Below, piece by piece: positions 8,120 to 16,903 of a stretch of DNA of 41,916 bases. The translations under genes were made by a program, and so were the position numbers. Origin of the DNA: Deltaproteobacteria bacterium (GTDB lineage: Bacteria; Desulfobacterota; GWC2-55-46; UBA9637); contig JACQEJ010000118.1 of NCBI GenBank assembly GCA_016200645.1, forward strand, positions 1 through 41,916, given 5' to 3'. Below the pieces are notes generated by a model, which was given only the letters and a program-made list of their open reading frames with translations, was not told where the DNA came from and did not search any database. The stretch's first letter is position 1, and each line of letters starts with the position of its first letter.

Positions 8120-8730
8120 TGGAGCGGATAAACCTTATTCCGGACGAGATGCTGAGGAGGAAGAAGGCCGGGCAGAAAAGGCCCCTTATTATCGGCGTTC
8201 TGGTTCTGTATGTCCTGAGTTTGGGAATGGTTTATTTTTATCAAAGGGCTAAGGTTAAAGAGAGGTTGAATAATATAGAACAGGCAATAAAGCAAAGGGA
8301 TGATCTGATAGCGCAGAATGCGCGATATAAAGAGGTCATCGAAAGAATAAACCTTGCGCAGAAAAAAGAGGAGGATATAAAAAAAAGGCTGGAGGTGATA
8401 GATTCTCTGCTCCAGGGGAGGGTATACTGGTCGGAGATACTGCGGGGCATAACCCATCTGATACCGGACGGAATATGGCTTGAGAGCCTGTCTACCTATG
8501 ATTTACCCCAGGGATCCGGCAAGCCCCCGACAGAATCCATCGGGGGCAAAGGCGTTAAATTTAACGGCACCGCGGTTTCAAATTCCAGGATCGCTGAATT
8601 TGTCTTTGCGCTGGAGAACTCCCGGTTTTTCAAAAATGTGCTTTTGACCTATTCCCAGAAAAGGGAATTGCAGGGCAGAGACTTTTATGATTTTGAACTT
8701 ACGGTGGATTTAAAAGAGGCAAAGAAATAA
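8116..8730 (+). CDS. pilN: type IV pilus assembly protein PilN
   Basis: A 204-residue bitopic protein. MERINLIPDEMLRRKKAGQK contains the INLIP-type motif that binds PilM, followed by one membrane helix (LIIGVLVLYVLSLGMVYFY), a coiled coil and a periplasmic ferredoxin-like domain (YWSEILRGITHLIPDGIWLE onward). It forms the inner-membrane alignment complex with PilO. It starts in an ATGA overlap with pilM (ATG 8116, or the next codon ATG 8119). Confidence 0.9.
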   Translation: MMERINLIPDEMLRRKKAGQKRPLIIGVLVLYVLSLGMVYFYQRAKVKERLNNIEQAIKQRDDLIAQNARYKEVIERINLAQKKEEDIKKRLEVIDSLLQGRVYWSEILRGITHLIPDGIWLESLSTYDLPQGSGKPPTESIGGKGVKFNGTAVSNSRIAEFVFALENSRFFKNVLLTYSQKRELQGRDFYDFELTVDLKEAKK

Positions 8731-8743
8731 GATTTACGATTTA

Positions 8744-8772
8744 CCCCCACACCAAAATCTTTGGTGTGGGGG
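8744..8772. repeat. perfect 13-bp hairpin in the pilN-pilO gap
   Basis: CCCCCACACCAAA (8744-8756) and its exact complement (8760-8772) enclose the loop ATC. There is no T-run, so it is not an obvious terminator. It is part of a roughly 185-base gap interrupting the otherwise tightly packed pilus genes. Confidence 0.7.
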
Positions 8773-8788
8773 TTTACGAATTAAAAGT

Positions 8789-8873
8789 CCCCCTTAACAA
8801 AGGGGGAGCAAGGGGTTGTAAAAGTCCATGCAGCAAAGCAGAAACAACCCCCTATCCCCCTTTGTTAAGGGGG
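8789..8873. repeat. inverted repeat element (CCCCCTTAACAAAGGGGG type)
   Basis: The left arm 8789-8819 and right arm 8844-8873 are near-perfect inverted copies of about 30 bases, each containing the inner palindrome CCCCCTTAACAAAGGGGG, with a 24-base centre. This resembles non-coding palindromic elements dispersed in many bacterial genomes. It may form a long cruciform or an mRNA processing hairpin between pilN and pilO. Confidence 0.7.
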
Positions 8874-8916
8874 AATAATCTAAAATCGCAAATCATATAA
8901 AAAAAGCGGAGCAAAA

Positions 8917-9498
8917 TTGGACCTAAAAGATTTAAAAGAAAAAATCGGCGAATACAGGGAGCTGATAATTATTTTGACGACTGCTGTTGCAATTGGTTTT
9001 TTCTTTTATCAGTATATCTATTTAAAGAATGCCGCAGAGATCCAAAGGCTGGATTCGCAAGCGCAAACAATCGCGGCGGATATAAACAAGGTTTCAGCAG
9101 AGGCGCAGGCGACGCAGCAGACTGCCCAGAGACTCAAAGATGCGATGGGAAGGCTCAAGGAGATGGAAGAGAAATTTATGATAACCCAGAGCAAACTTCC
9201 TTCTGAAAGGCAGCTGTCGTCAATATTAAAAGGCCTTGTCGGCGGTGAGGCGAAAAGAGGCATAAAGTTTACATCGTTGAAACCGCTTCCCCTGGAACAA
9301 AAGGGGGAATATTTTAAACTCCCCTTTCAGATAACCATGCAGGGGAGATTTCAAGCATTTGGCGAATATCTGGAAAGGATAGAAGATATGCCCCGGATAA
9401 TCACAGTAGAAAATTTCAGGCTTGATGCAAAAGAGGAAAGCCTGCCGCTTCTTTCCATCCAACTGTTTATGAATACCTATGTCCTTGGAGGGCAGTGA
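8917..9498 (+). CDS. pilO: type IV pilus assembly protein PilO
   Basis: A 193-residue bitopic protein: short N-terminus, membrane helix (LIIILTTAVAIGFFFYQYIY), coiled coil rich in Gln/Ala and a C-terminal ferredoxin-like domain (KGIKFTSLKPLPLEQKGEYF through TYVLGG). This matches PilO, partner of PilN in the alignment complex. The start is TTG 8917 with GGAG four bases away, a weak initiation site after the repeat-filled gap, so PilO output may be lower than PilM/N. Its TGA overlaps the pilP start. Confidence 0.88.
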   Translation: MDLKDLKEKIGEYRELIIILTTAVAIGFFFYQYIYLKNAAEIQRLDSQAQTIAADINKVSAEAQATQQTAQRLKDAMGRLKEMEEKFMITQSKLPSERQLSSILKGLVGGEAKRGIKFTSLKPLPLEQKGEYFKLPFQITMQGRFQAFGEYLERIEDMPRIITVENFRLDAKEESLPLLSIQLFMNTYVLGGQ

Positions 9499-9914
9499 TG
9501 AAAAACAGTTATCAGTTATCAGTTATCAGTTATAAAGGCATTATCTTCTGTTTACTGTTCACTGCTCACTGCTTTGCCCAGGATGTTATCAAAGAATCTC
9601 TGTCTGATTTAAACCGCATCCTTCCGGCAAAAAAGATTATGAATGAATCGTGGGGGAGGGACCCGTTTGCGCCCCTTACAGGCGACAGACTCATGCAGCC
9701 GGCTCATCTTGAGCTTACCGCCATCATCTACAATGATAAAAAACCATCTGCCGTTGTGAACCATAAAATAGTTTTCATAGGCGATGCTGTTGACGGGCAA
9801 AAAGTTATTGATATAACGAAGCATTATGTTATACTTCGTGGCATTAGCGGAACTTATAAACTGGAGATAGGCAGCAAAGCAGGGAAAGGGTATGAGATTA
9901 AGAAGACCGAATGA
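9498..9914 (+). CDS. pilP: type IV pilus assembly lipoprotein-like PilP
   Basis: A 138-residue exported protein with the PilP beta domain (WGRDPFAPLTGDRLMQPAHL, then LTAIIYNDKKPSAVV and KVIDITKHYVILRGISGTYK). PilP links the PilNO platform to the PilQ secretin. ATG 9498 is preferred over GTG 9495 because GGAGG is six bases upstream and the TGATG overlap couples it to pilO. The signal peptide is encoded by heptamer arrays: CAGTTAT four times (9506-9533), then CTGTTTA-type units (9548-9575). The cleavage region is AHCFAQ; no clear lipobox is seen, although PilP is normally a lipoprotein. Confidence 0.85.
   Translation: MKNSYQLSVISYKGIIFCLLFTAHCFAQDVIKESLSDLNRILPAKKIMNESWGRDPFAPLTGDRLMQPAHLELTAIIYNDKKPSAVVNHKIVFIGDAVDGQKVIDITKHYVILRGISGTYKLEIGSKAGKGYEIKKTE
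9506..9575. repeat. heptamer inverted array A, inside pilP signal peptide
   Basis: Four exact CAGTTAT units (9506-9533), then four CTGTTTA/CTGTTCA/CTGCTCA/CTGCTTT units (9548-9575). The second set approximates the complement of the first (AACAG versus CTGTT), so the block can fold back. Because seven is not a multiple of three, the repeats are read in rotating frames. Confidence 0.8.
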
Positions 9915-11337
9915 TAAGTCAGGGGTCAGAAGTCAGAAGTTTTTATTCTGGATTCTGAATGCTGTATTCTGCATTCTACTTTCTGTTTTTGTTGCAGAAG
10001 CCGAAACCTACAACAACATAAGGGCCAAGATTGAAGGAGACACAACTGTCTTTACCATAGAGGTAAAGGATGCGGAGCTTAAGGATGTGCTGAGGGCCCT
10101 TGCCAGACAAAACAACCTCAATATTATTGTAGGGGAAGATATAACGGCCAAGGTGACTTTTAGTTTTGATAAAATAACATTCAAGGATGCGCTGGAGATT
10201 ATCACCAGGGCAAACGGGCTTAATTATGTTATCCAGAACAATGTCCTCTGGATTGGCAAAAAGGAAGATATTGCAAAGGCCGGAGAGGATTTTGTTATGG
10301 AGATAGTACAGCTCAATTATGCAAAGGCAGCGGATGTTGCCGGTCAGCTTAAAGGTGTTTTGAGTGAGAAGGGAAGCGCAGTGCCTGCTGCCAGAACAAA
10401 TGCCCTGATACTCAGGGACATGAAAAAAAATATAGAGGAAGCAAAGCGTCTTATCAAGTCTCTGGATACGAGGACCCTTCAAGTTGTTATAGAGGCAAGG
10501 ATTATAGAGGTTCAGAGCAGTTTTGCAAGGGACCTGGGTGTGCAGTGGGGCGCTGCTTACGCCGCGGTAGGCAGGGATAATTTTACCACAGCATTTGGCA
10601 GCACGGCAACACCGCCGCCAAGCACACTCACACCGAGCGGTTTTATAGGCTCAGGAGGGCAATTTGCTTCCCAGCCAAATTACGCTGTGAATCTTCCTGC
10701 AACCGGTGTCGTAGGGCCTGTGGGCGCTTTAGGTCTTTCCTTCGGCACATTGAGAGGAGACCCCCTGCTTCTAGACCTTCGCATATCTGCCGGCGAAAGG
10801 AACGGCCAGTTAAAGATAGTTTCCCAGCCAAAGATAACTACCTTGAATAATACACCGGCTACCATACACAGCGGGTTGACCTTTAAGGTGAGGACAACAG
10901 CAACATCTTCAACAACAGGCGCAACAACGGTTACCATAGGCACGACAGGCGCGGGACTGCAGGATATAACAACCGGCATAGATCTGACCGTTACCCCTCA
11001 GATATCAGCGGACGATTTTATCAATCTGAATATTGTTGCCAGCAAGAGCGAGCCGGATTTTTCGCGCAGCGTAGACGGAATACCCGGCGTCAGCGAGAAA
11101 AAGGCGAGCACATCCGTTCTCGTTAAGGATGGAGAGACTACCGTGATAGGGGGGCTTTATAAAAGCACAACATCCGATACGGATAATGGCATCCCCTATC
11201 TTTCAAAGATTCCGATTCTGGGCTGGCTTTTTAAATCCAACAGTAAGACTGCGGATAACGAAGAGCTCCTCGTTTTTATAACGCCGCGAATAGTTAAATA
11301 TGACGGAGAAGATATCCCTACGGAGGTGAGACCATGA
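9892..11337 (+). CDS. pilQ: PilQ/MshL-type secretin
   Basis: A 481-residue outer-membrane secretin. After a signal peptide comes an STN-like N0 domain (VFTIEVKDAELKDVLRALAR through YVIQNNVLWIGKK). One N1/KH-like domain follows (VQLNYAKAADVAGQLKGVLS), then the secretin core (residues about 190-475) with VDGIPGVSEKKASTSVLVKD and the PYLSKIPILGWLFKS signature. AMIN domains typical of proteobacterial PilQ are absent, so it is short and MshL-like. It starts at ATG 9892, overlapping pilP by 23 bases. Codons 8-40, including the signal peptide, come from heptamer array B. Confidence 0.9.
   Translation: MRLRRPNDKSGVRSQKFLFWILNAVFCILLSVFVAEAETYNNIRAKIEGDTTVFTIEVKDAELKDVLRALARQNNLNIIVGEDITAKVTFSFDKITFKDALEIITRANGLNYVIQNNVLWIGKKEDIAKAGEDFVMEIVQLNYAKAADVAGQLKGVLSEKGSAVPAARTNALILRDMKKNIEEAKRLIKSLDTRTLQVVIEARIIEVQSSFARDLGVQWGAAYAAVGRDNFTTAFGSTATPPPSTLTPSGFIGSGGQFASQPNYAVNLPATGVVGPVGALGLSFGTLRGDPLLLDLRISAGERNGQLKIVSQPKITTLNNTPATIHSGLTFKVRTTATSSTTGATTVTIGTTGAGLQDITTGIDLTVTPQISADDFINLNIVASKSEPDFSRSVDGIPGVSEKKASTSVLVKDGETTVIGGLYKSTTSDTDNGIPYLSKIPILGWLFKSNSKTADNEELLVFITPRIVKYDGEDIPTEVRP
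9918..9987. repeat. heptamer inverted array B, inside pilQ signal peptide
   Basis: GTCAGGG, GTCAGAA, GTCAGAA (9918-9938), then TTCTGGA, TTCTGAA, TGCTGTA, TTCTGCA, TTCTACT, TTCTGTT (9946-9987) in exact seven-base phase. The right set is largely complementary to the left (CAGAA versus TTCTG). The right half encodes the hydrophobic core of the PilQ signal peptide. Confidence 0.8.
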
Positions 11338-11966
11338 GCATTGTTGAAAGTTTTAGCAAAAGGACAATTATTTTGCTGGTTGCGCTTGTAGTGATAGGCG
11401 GGGTGGCTGCCGCATATTTATTGTATTTTCGGGAGGCCGGTATTGCCCCAGCCCCTGAGCCTGAAAAGATTGCAAAGAGGATAAAGATAGAGGCCCCGCC
11501 TCCCCCTGAGGCAAAAAAAGAGGTAGCCCCAGGCGGCGGGCAGCAGGCGCCATCTGCACAGCAAGGCGCAGTAAAGCCCGTGGAGACAAAGCCGGAGGTT
11601 AAGAAAAAAGAGGAGACAAAGCCTGCGGTTAAAGAGGTTGTTACGGGGAAAAAGGCGGAGGTGAAAAAAGAGAAACCTGCCCCTCATAAGAAAATGGCAT
11701 ATAAATCATGGGCTGTGCATGTTGCGTCATACACATCAAAAGAAGAGGCTTTGGCGATGGTAAAGCAATTGAGGCAGGATAATTATAATGCATACATGAC
11801 GGAGTTTAACCTGAAGGGCAAACAATGGTATAGGGTCAGGGTAGGATTTTATGCATCGGAGAGAGAGGCAAAGGCTGAAGGCAAGAAGATATCTGACCGC
11901 CATCATATGAACGGCATATGGACAGTAAAACCTGCCAAAAAAGAGATAATGAGTCATCTGAATTAA
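11334..11966 (+). CDS. SPOR-domain membrane protein
   Basis: A 210-residue bitopic protein: N-terminal membrane helix (IILLVALVVIGGVAAAYLLY), a Pro/Lys/Glu-rich linker, and a C-terminal SPOR domain beginning KSWAVHVASYTSKEEALAMV and ending KQWYRVRVGFYASEREAKAE. SPOR domains bind septal, amidase-processed peptidoglycan, so this protein may anchor the pilus machinery to the wall. Its ATG overlaps the pilQ stop by four bases. It is the last gene of the operon. Confidence 0.87.
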   Translation: MSIVESFSKRTIILLVALVVIGGVAAAYLLYFREAGIAPAPEPEKIAKRIKIEAPPPPEAKKEVAPGGGQQAPSAQQGAVKPVETKPEVKKKEETKPAVKEVVTGKKAEVKKEKPAPHKKMAYKSWAVHVASYTSKEEALAMVKQLRQDNYNAYMTEFNLKGKQWYRVRVGFYASEREAKAEGKKISDRHHMNGIWTVKPAKKEIMSHLN

Positions 11967-11969
11967 AGT

Positions 11970-11989
11970 AAAATAGTTCTTACTATTTT
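11970..11989 (+). terminator. weak A+T hairpin at the end of the pilus operon
   Basis: AAAATAGT and ACTATTTT form an eight-base stem around TCTT, followed by ATTTGAT. The stem is almost all A-T, so termination would be inefficient, but it lies right after the last operon gene. Confidence 0.4.
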
Positions 11990-12045
11990 ATTTGATATAA
12001 GGTTTCGGTTACCAAAACATAATTATGTGAGGAGGGTTGATCATC

Positions 12046-13020
12046 ATGATTAAAAAACGATACCAGTGTTTCATTGTCATCTTTACACTCATAGGTTTAT
12101 GGCCTTATGTTAATTCTGTATGGGCATGCGGCTCCATCTCCAACCCCTGCGGCCTTACCGTCACCTATACAGTCTATCCGTATCCTTCCAATCTTACGAC
12201 CGGGACACCGAGCTACGCTAAAAACTATTTGAGTTGTTACAACCCCTGGACGCAGCAATACCTTGATTGCAAGTTTACTTTTAAGATTACCGGGTTGCAA
12301 GACAGCGCCGGCCACTACCACAACGATGATACCCATCCTTTGGGACAGTTGAGCGCAAGCGGCGGCTCGTCTATCTTGCAGCCCAGCAGCCTTGAGGTTA
12401 CAGGGCAGACTGCGAATACACAAGTAGCGATTACCCATACCATGCCGGAAGCATCAGGGACAATAGGCGCAGAGCTTTTTATTTATTCACCGCCTGGTTA
12501 TTCATGCGGTTACCCCTGCTACACTGAAACAAGCTACAGGGCTGTGGGGACTATTTACGTGGGAGTTCAGGGGTTGGGGCAAATACAGGAAAGCGGTAAT
12601 GGCTATTGGAGGTTGACAGGAGCATACGGTCAGCCTGATGTAAAATCCTTGCATTTTTGGAATCATTATGGAACTTCATCTGTAACAGGCGCTCTGTCAC
12701 TTATTGCATGGAGATATTTTGAGGAGACTGAAAGGAGCATGGGGATAAATGACATGAGCCTGCCAAAAGGTGGGTTGTTTGATATACATAATGACTGGAA
12801 ATCACCGCATGGGATGCTTGTTGGGACAGATAATCACCGGATTGGCAAGGCTGCGGACATTGATAGAGATGGGATTAACTGTGAGGATGACGCTGACCTT
12901 GCTGAAGCAGTTAAGTTTGTAAATAAGTACGGCTATGTATCCGGCGGTCAGCCTAAAGCTAAATTGCTGTGCGAACACGGTATAGGGTTTGAGGGGTTCA
13001 AGCATATTGATTTTAACTGA
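12046..13020 (+). CDS. exported protein with M15-like peptidase C-terminus
   Basis: A 324-residue exported protein with a signal peptide (FIVIFTLIGLWPYVNSVWA, cleavage before CGS) and a Cys-rich N-terminal domain. The C-terminal region has DNHRIGKAADIDRDG and, near the end, CEHGIGFEGFKHIDF. The HxxGxAxD...HID pattern matches the zinc ligands of D-Ala-D-Ala carboxypeptidase/M15-like peptidases, so peptidoglycan or protein hydrolysis is inferred, but the family is not certain. ATG 12046 sits nine bases after GGAGGG; TTG 12037 would abut the ribosome site. Confidence 0.6.
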   Translation: MIKKRYQCFIVIFTLIGLWPYVNSVWACGSISNPCGLTVTYTVYPYPSNLTTGTPSYAKNYLSCYNPWTQQYLDCKFTFKITGLQDSAGHYHNDDTHPLGQLSASGGSSILQPSSLEVTGQTANTQVAITHTMPEASGTIGAELFIYSPPGYSCGYPCYTETSYRAVGTIYVGVQGLGQIQESGNGYWRLTGAYGQPDVKSLHFWNHYGTSSVTGALSLIAWRYFEETERSMGINDMSLPKGGLFDIHNDWKSPHGMLVGTDNHRIGKAADIDRDGINCEDDADLAEAVKFVNKYGYVSGGQPKAKLLCEHGIGFEGFKHIDFN

Positions 13021-13074
13021 TGTGAATGAGTCCCGGCTAACCCTTTATAACAATAGGAATGAGGGGTGTTCTAT

Positions 13075-14829
13075 ATGAGCCGAAAGAAAAGGATAGGCTG
13101 GATATTTTTCTTAGGTGCGGCAATCATCTTCTTATTATCTCCTCCTCAAGGCTATGCAGGCAGAGAGTTTGAAGAATGGGACTCGTTGCCGCGGATAGAA
13201 GATATTGTTTTTTCAAAGACATCTGTTGGATTTATTTCACAGGACCACCGCTACTTTATTATGGATAGAAAGTCCGGAGTGTTCCAACAGGTGCATGAAA
13301 AGTTATTCCGGGAAAATTTTTCTGATAGGTTACACCCTAAACCGCATGAAAAGATTAAAGGTCGAGATGCTATCAGGGCGTCAAATGGCAAGGAATTTCA
13401 ATCTGAGAGTGCATATTGTGGTGAGGGAGCAAATCAGCCTCATAAATTATGGCTGGATGGCAAGGTGTTCGTGGATGTTGCAAAACCATGTGATAGCATC
13501 AGCGCGGTTGAGATCATAGATAATCAACTTTGGTTAGGCACAGTTTACATGGGGGAAGGCGGCGAATATCCTGCTCATGGAATAATCGTTCAATCTCTTC
13601 AGTCGCCGAGGTTAATTAAACAGATTGACACTAACGGGGGACTGACTGGCGATCTGGTGCGGGTAATCCGCATAGATACAGAAAGTGATAAGGTCTGGGT
13701 GACAACAGAGCGGGGTTTAAATGAAGTAGATCATACATTTCATGTAGTTTCAACCCATTATTTTTATGAAGACTTTGACAAGGTTTCCGGTAAACCCACA
13801 GTCTTTCTCAGTTCGTCTCCGAAATCCAATAATCCACTTGCAGTAATCTCAAGGGTGCTGTCAATACGAGACTCAAAGGCCTTTTATGAGGCAGTAAAAT
13901 CGATACCGCAGACATTGCAAGACAAAATTACCCTCTACGATTTTTTTATGTACAGCATGCCACGTCCTGATTTTGTTCCGCCAGAAATGAATCCATTGAT
14001 CCCCTTTCTTATAGAAGCTGCGCAATCTGATCAGAGATATATCCGATGGCTTGCACTCTACAATATCTGCAGGTTTAAAGATAAAAAGGTTTATGATTTT
14101 ATGATAGATATGGAAAAGTTTAATCCGTCTGATTATGGAGAAGCTAAATCAGTGAAAGAGTGTCTTACTACATATGCTGAGCGAGGATTGATAGAAAAAG
14201 ACCAAGTTTTACAGCAGATCAAAATACTGACAGAACGGATGCAGAAGTGCTTAACCAGCATGAGGCAGTCAAACTCTTTGCCCTCTTGCGTTTCTTTTGT
14301 TGTGGAAGATGTCAAATCACTCAAGGCAATGGACAGCAATCGAGGCATAGAGATTCTTAACGATTATTTCCGCACAACCGACGGCAATTCCAAAGACGCG
14401 GTTCTATACGAAACCCTCTTTGAAAAGCTATGGTATGAAGATGAATTGATACCTGCGGCATTTGATGGCATTAAGAGACTTAAGGGTGGAGAAGGGGCTA
14501 TGCTTCGAGGCTGCATGTTTTTTGACATGCGTTCCAAACGCTTAACGAGCAGACGGTACGATGCAAGACATGTAGAAGCCATCATCATTGCGTTGGAACA
14601 TATGGTGGATCCTTATCAGTGGATGGTAGGGAAAGACCCTGACGATCCTTCTAAGTCGTATATATCGGTCGGCCCCTATAATCGGGCAATCAAAACATGC
14701 ACGGAGGCATTAAAATCTCAGCTGGCTAATGACAAGGTCAAAGAAAAATTTGTCAGAGAAATTTACCCCCACTTGTCAGGCAATCAGAGAGAATTAGCCG
14801 ACAAATTTGTTTTGAAAAGAAAGGATTAA
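13075..14829 (+). CDS. exported protein with propeller-like and helical-repeat regions
   Basis: A 584-residue protein with a signal peptide (IGWIFFLGAAIIFLLSPPQG, cleavage near YAG). Residues about 25-240 have beta-propeller character (DKVWVTTERGLNEVDHTFHV is like two-component-regulator propeller blades). The C-terminal half is helical with a HEAT-like segment (RYIRWLALYNICRFKDKKVY). No catalytic motif is recognised. ATG 13075 is chosen because GAGGGG is eight bases upstream; GTG 13066 would overlap that site. It ends one base before the next gene, so the pair is probably co-transcribed. Confidence 0.6.
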   Translation: MSRKKRIGWIFFLGAAIIFLLSPPQGYAGREFEEWDSLPRIEDIVFSKTSVGFISQDHRYFIMDRKSGVFQQVHEKLFRENFSDRLHPKPHEKIKGRDAIRASNGKEFQSESAYCGEGANQPHKLWLDGKVFVDVAKPCDSISAVEIIDNQLWLGTVYMGEGGEYPAHGIIVQSLQSPRLIKQIDTNGGLTGDLVRVIRIDTESDKVWVTTERGLNEVDHTFHVVSTHYFYEDFDKVSGKPTVFLSSSPKSNNPLAVISRVLSIRDSKAFYEAVKSIPQTLQDKITLYDFFMYSMPRPDFVPPEMNPLIPFLIEAAQSDQRYIRWLALYNICRFKDKKVYDFMIDMEKFNPSDYGEAKSVKECLTTYAERGLIEKDQVLQQIKILTERMQKCLTSMRQSNSLPSCVSFVVEDVKSLKAMDSNRGIEILNDYFRTTDGNSKDAVLYETLFEKLWYEDELIPAAFDGIKRLKGGEGAMLRGCMFFDMRSKRLTSRRYDARHVEAIIIALEHMVDPYQWMVGKDPDDPSKSYISVGPYNRAIKTCTEALKSQLANDKVKEKFVREIYPHLSGNQRELADKFVLKRKD

Positions 14830-14830
14830 A

Positions 14831-16840
14831 ATGCACAGACACTTAGGCATATTCATTGGTTTCATCATGGTTGTATTATTAATAAAGCTTGCAATAGCAG
14901 AGCAAGTTGGCCTCATGCCAGTCCCCATCTTCACATATGCAAAGGTTGAGTCTCAGGTTGCCTACGATTCTGCAACAGGTCTTTATACCTACAGCTATAC
15001 TATAACAAACCCGGCAACCAATACTGGAGAAATTATTCATATTGATATAGACATTACTCGGCCATCTAATAGCGTAACCCTCAGCAGCGAAGGTTTAACA
15101 ATCCCTATCGGTAAAAAGATCAAGACCTTTGATGAAGTTATTGCTATGACAAACAATCCGAAATTATCACTATCACTGGTGCCTGTAGGTGAGCTGGTTC
15201 CGTCTGGCTGGACTGGCGGTCTTGCCCAGTTTGGGAGTAAAACAGGAGGAGATAGAATCACCCCTGGTGAGACACAAAGCGGATTTGAAATCATAAGCCG
15301 CGGACTTCCCTCAATCAGAGAAATTGAACTTGTGCCAAAATGGGTCTTATTAGTGGAATCCGAAGAAATGGTAACGCAAGAAGAAAAACAACTGGCCAGT
15401 CAAATTGAAGATTTTCTTCCCTATAAGACCAAAACCATCGCTCCCACTGCCCCGCCGTCTTCGTTTGACCCCAGTGCCTTCTTTGAAACCCTTAAAAGCT
15501 ATCTCAATGAGTCAGTTACGCTGGGTTGGCTGATAGATCCTACACTAACCACTACCCTTAAGACCTATTTAGATACAACCGGCGCATACATCGGTGCCAA
15601 TGACCCATCTAAGGCAAAAGCTGAACTCCAGCAATTCATGGCCACCATTGAGCAGGCCTCATCCAGCCAAATGGCCACAGAGGCCTATGGCCTTCTATAT
15701 TTCAACGCCAAGTATCTTAAAGATTGGCTGCCAGACACCTATATTCCACCGGTTCTTAAACTTAACCTTACTCCTTCAGAAGTAACCCTTACCATTGGAA
15801 TTGTTCACACAGTAACCGCCGCTTACACGGAGGATAACATCCCGATGCCTTTATCACCAAGTTGTCAGGTCACGCTCAAGGTAACAACAGGGCCAAATGC
15901 CGGCCTGACTTTCACAGCACCTACCGATGCCAATGGAAATGCAATCTTTAGCTATACAAGCGTCCTTGTTGGGACAGATCAGCTGGAGGCAGAAATTCCG
16001 GAAATACCCGATCTTTGCACAGGCGTCACCTCCCTACCAGCCCACGTGGTTTGGACAGGAGGGCCCGATTTGATAATCCCTCTTTTTTTCCCACCTTTGA
16101 TTAAAAAATCAGAAGGTGAAAAAACTATTTTTGTGAAGGACGCAACCTCTAATATCGGCAGCACCCCCTCTGCATCATCCATAACCAGATATTTCTTATC
16201 AGATACAGAGCCTATAGATCTTGCAACAGCCCTTGATATCGGTGAACGGGAGGTTCCTGCCCTTGAACCGGGTCAGGAAAATGAAAGTGGTAGCCAGGCC
16301 TTAACCCTTCCTTCTGACCTGCCAGCCGGAACCTATTATCTTGGCGCATGCGCTGATTCTGACAATGCAGTTGTAGAATTGAATGAGTCAAACAACTGTG
16401 AAACTAACAAACTTAATATATTTGTGCCGGTAGAACCATCCTCCAATCAACCACCGGATTGCACACAGGCTATTCCAAGCAATAATACCCTTTGGCCGCC
16501 GAACCATAAACTTGTTTTAATATCAATTAGTGGAATTACTGATCCTGATGGAGATCCGGTTGCCGTTACCATCACAGGTATCACCCAGGATGAACCTGTC
16601 AATGGTCTTGGTGACGGAGATACCTCGCCTGATGGATTTGGTGTGGGGACATCTCAGTCACAGATAAGGGCAGAACGTTCAGGTAAAGGCAATGGCCGTG
16701 TATATGCCATCTCATTTACTGCAGATGATGGTAAAGGAGGCAGTTGCTCTGGTCAGGTAAAGGTAGGTGTCCCCCATGACCAGGGAAAGGGTAAAAACCC
16801 TGTAGATGATGGACAGAATTATGATTCGACGATGCAATAA
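14831..16840 (+). CDS. large exported Ig/CARDB-domain protein
   Basis: A 669-residue secreted protein with an N-terminal signal peptide (FIGFIMVVLLIKLAIAEQ). In order it has a beta-rich N-terminal domain, a helical stretch, a Big-1-like Ig domain (LNLTPSEVTLTIGIVHTVTA onward) and a CARDB domain (PDLIIPLFFPPLIKK through NESNNCETNKLNIFV). The C-terminal module begins NQPPDCTQAIPSNNTLWPPN and ends HDQGKGKNPVDDGQNYDSTM. CARDB and Big domains are adhesion or stalk modules, so a surface or extracellular role is inferred. It closes a three-gene exported cluster directly after the pilus operon. Confidence 0.75.
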   Translation: MHRHLGIFIGFIMVVLLIKLAIAEQVGLMPVPIFTYAKVESQVAYDSATGLYTYSYTITNPATNTGEIIHIDIDITRPSNSVTLSSEGLTIPIGKKIKTFDEVIAMTNNPKLSLSLVPVGELVPSGWTGGLAQFGSKTGGDRITPGETQSGFEIISRGLPSIREIELVPKWVLLVESEEMVTQEEKQLASQIEDFLPYKTKTIAPTAPPSSFDPSAFFETLKSYLNESVTLGWLIDPTLTTTLKTYLDTTGAYIGANDPSKAKAELQQFMATIEQASSSQMATEAYGLLYFNAKYLKDWLPDTYIPPVLKLNLTPSEVTLTIGIVHTVTAAYTEDNIPMPLSPSCQVTLKVTTGPNAGLTFTAPTDANGNAIFSYTSVLVGTDQLEAEIPEIPDLCTGVTSLPAHVVWTGGPDLIIPLFFPPLIKKSEGEKTIFVKDATSNIGSTPSASSITRYFLSDTEPIDLATALDIGEREVPALEPGQENESGSQALTLPSDLPAGTYYLGACADSDNAVVELNESNNCETNKLNIFVPVEPSSNQPPDCTQAIPSNNTLWPPNHKLVLISISGITDPDGDPVAVTITGITQDEPVNGLGDGDTSPDGFGVGTSQSQIRAERSGKGNGRVYAISFTADDGKGGSCSGQVKVGVPHDQGKGKNPVDDGQNYDSTMQ

Positions 16841-16903
16841 AACAAGTATATAGGAATAAATGAACGAATAGGGACATTCTAATAGCTACCATTAAATTTA
16901 ACA

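Noticed and set aside
13205-13519. 104-residue plus-strand ORF overlapping the propeller-like protein
   Set aside because: Different frame inside a signal-peptide-bearing 584-residue gene; no ribosome site or motif.
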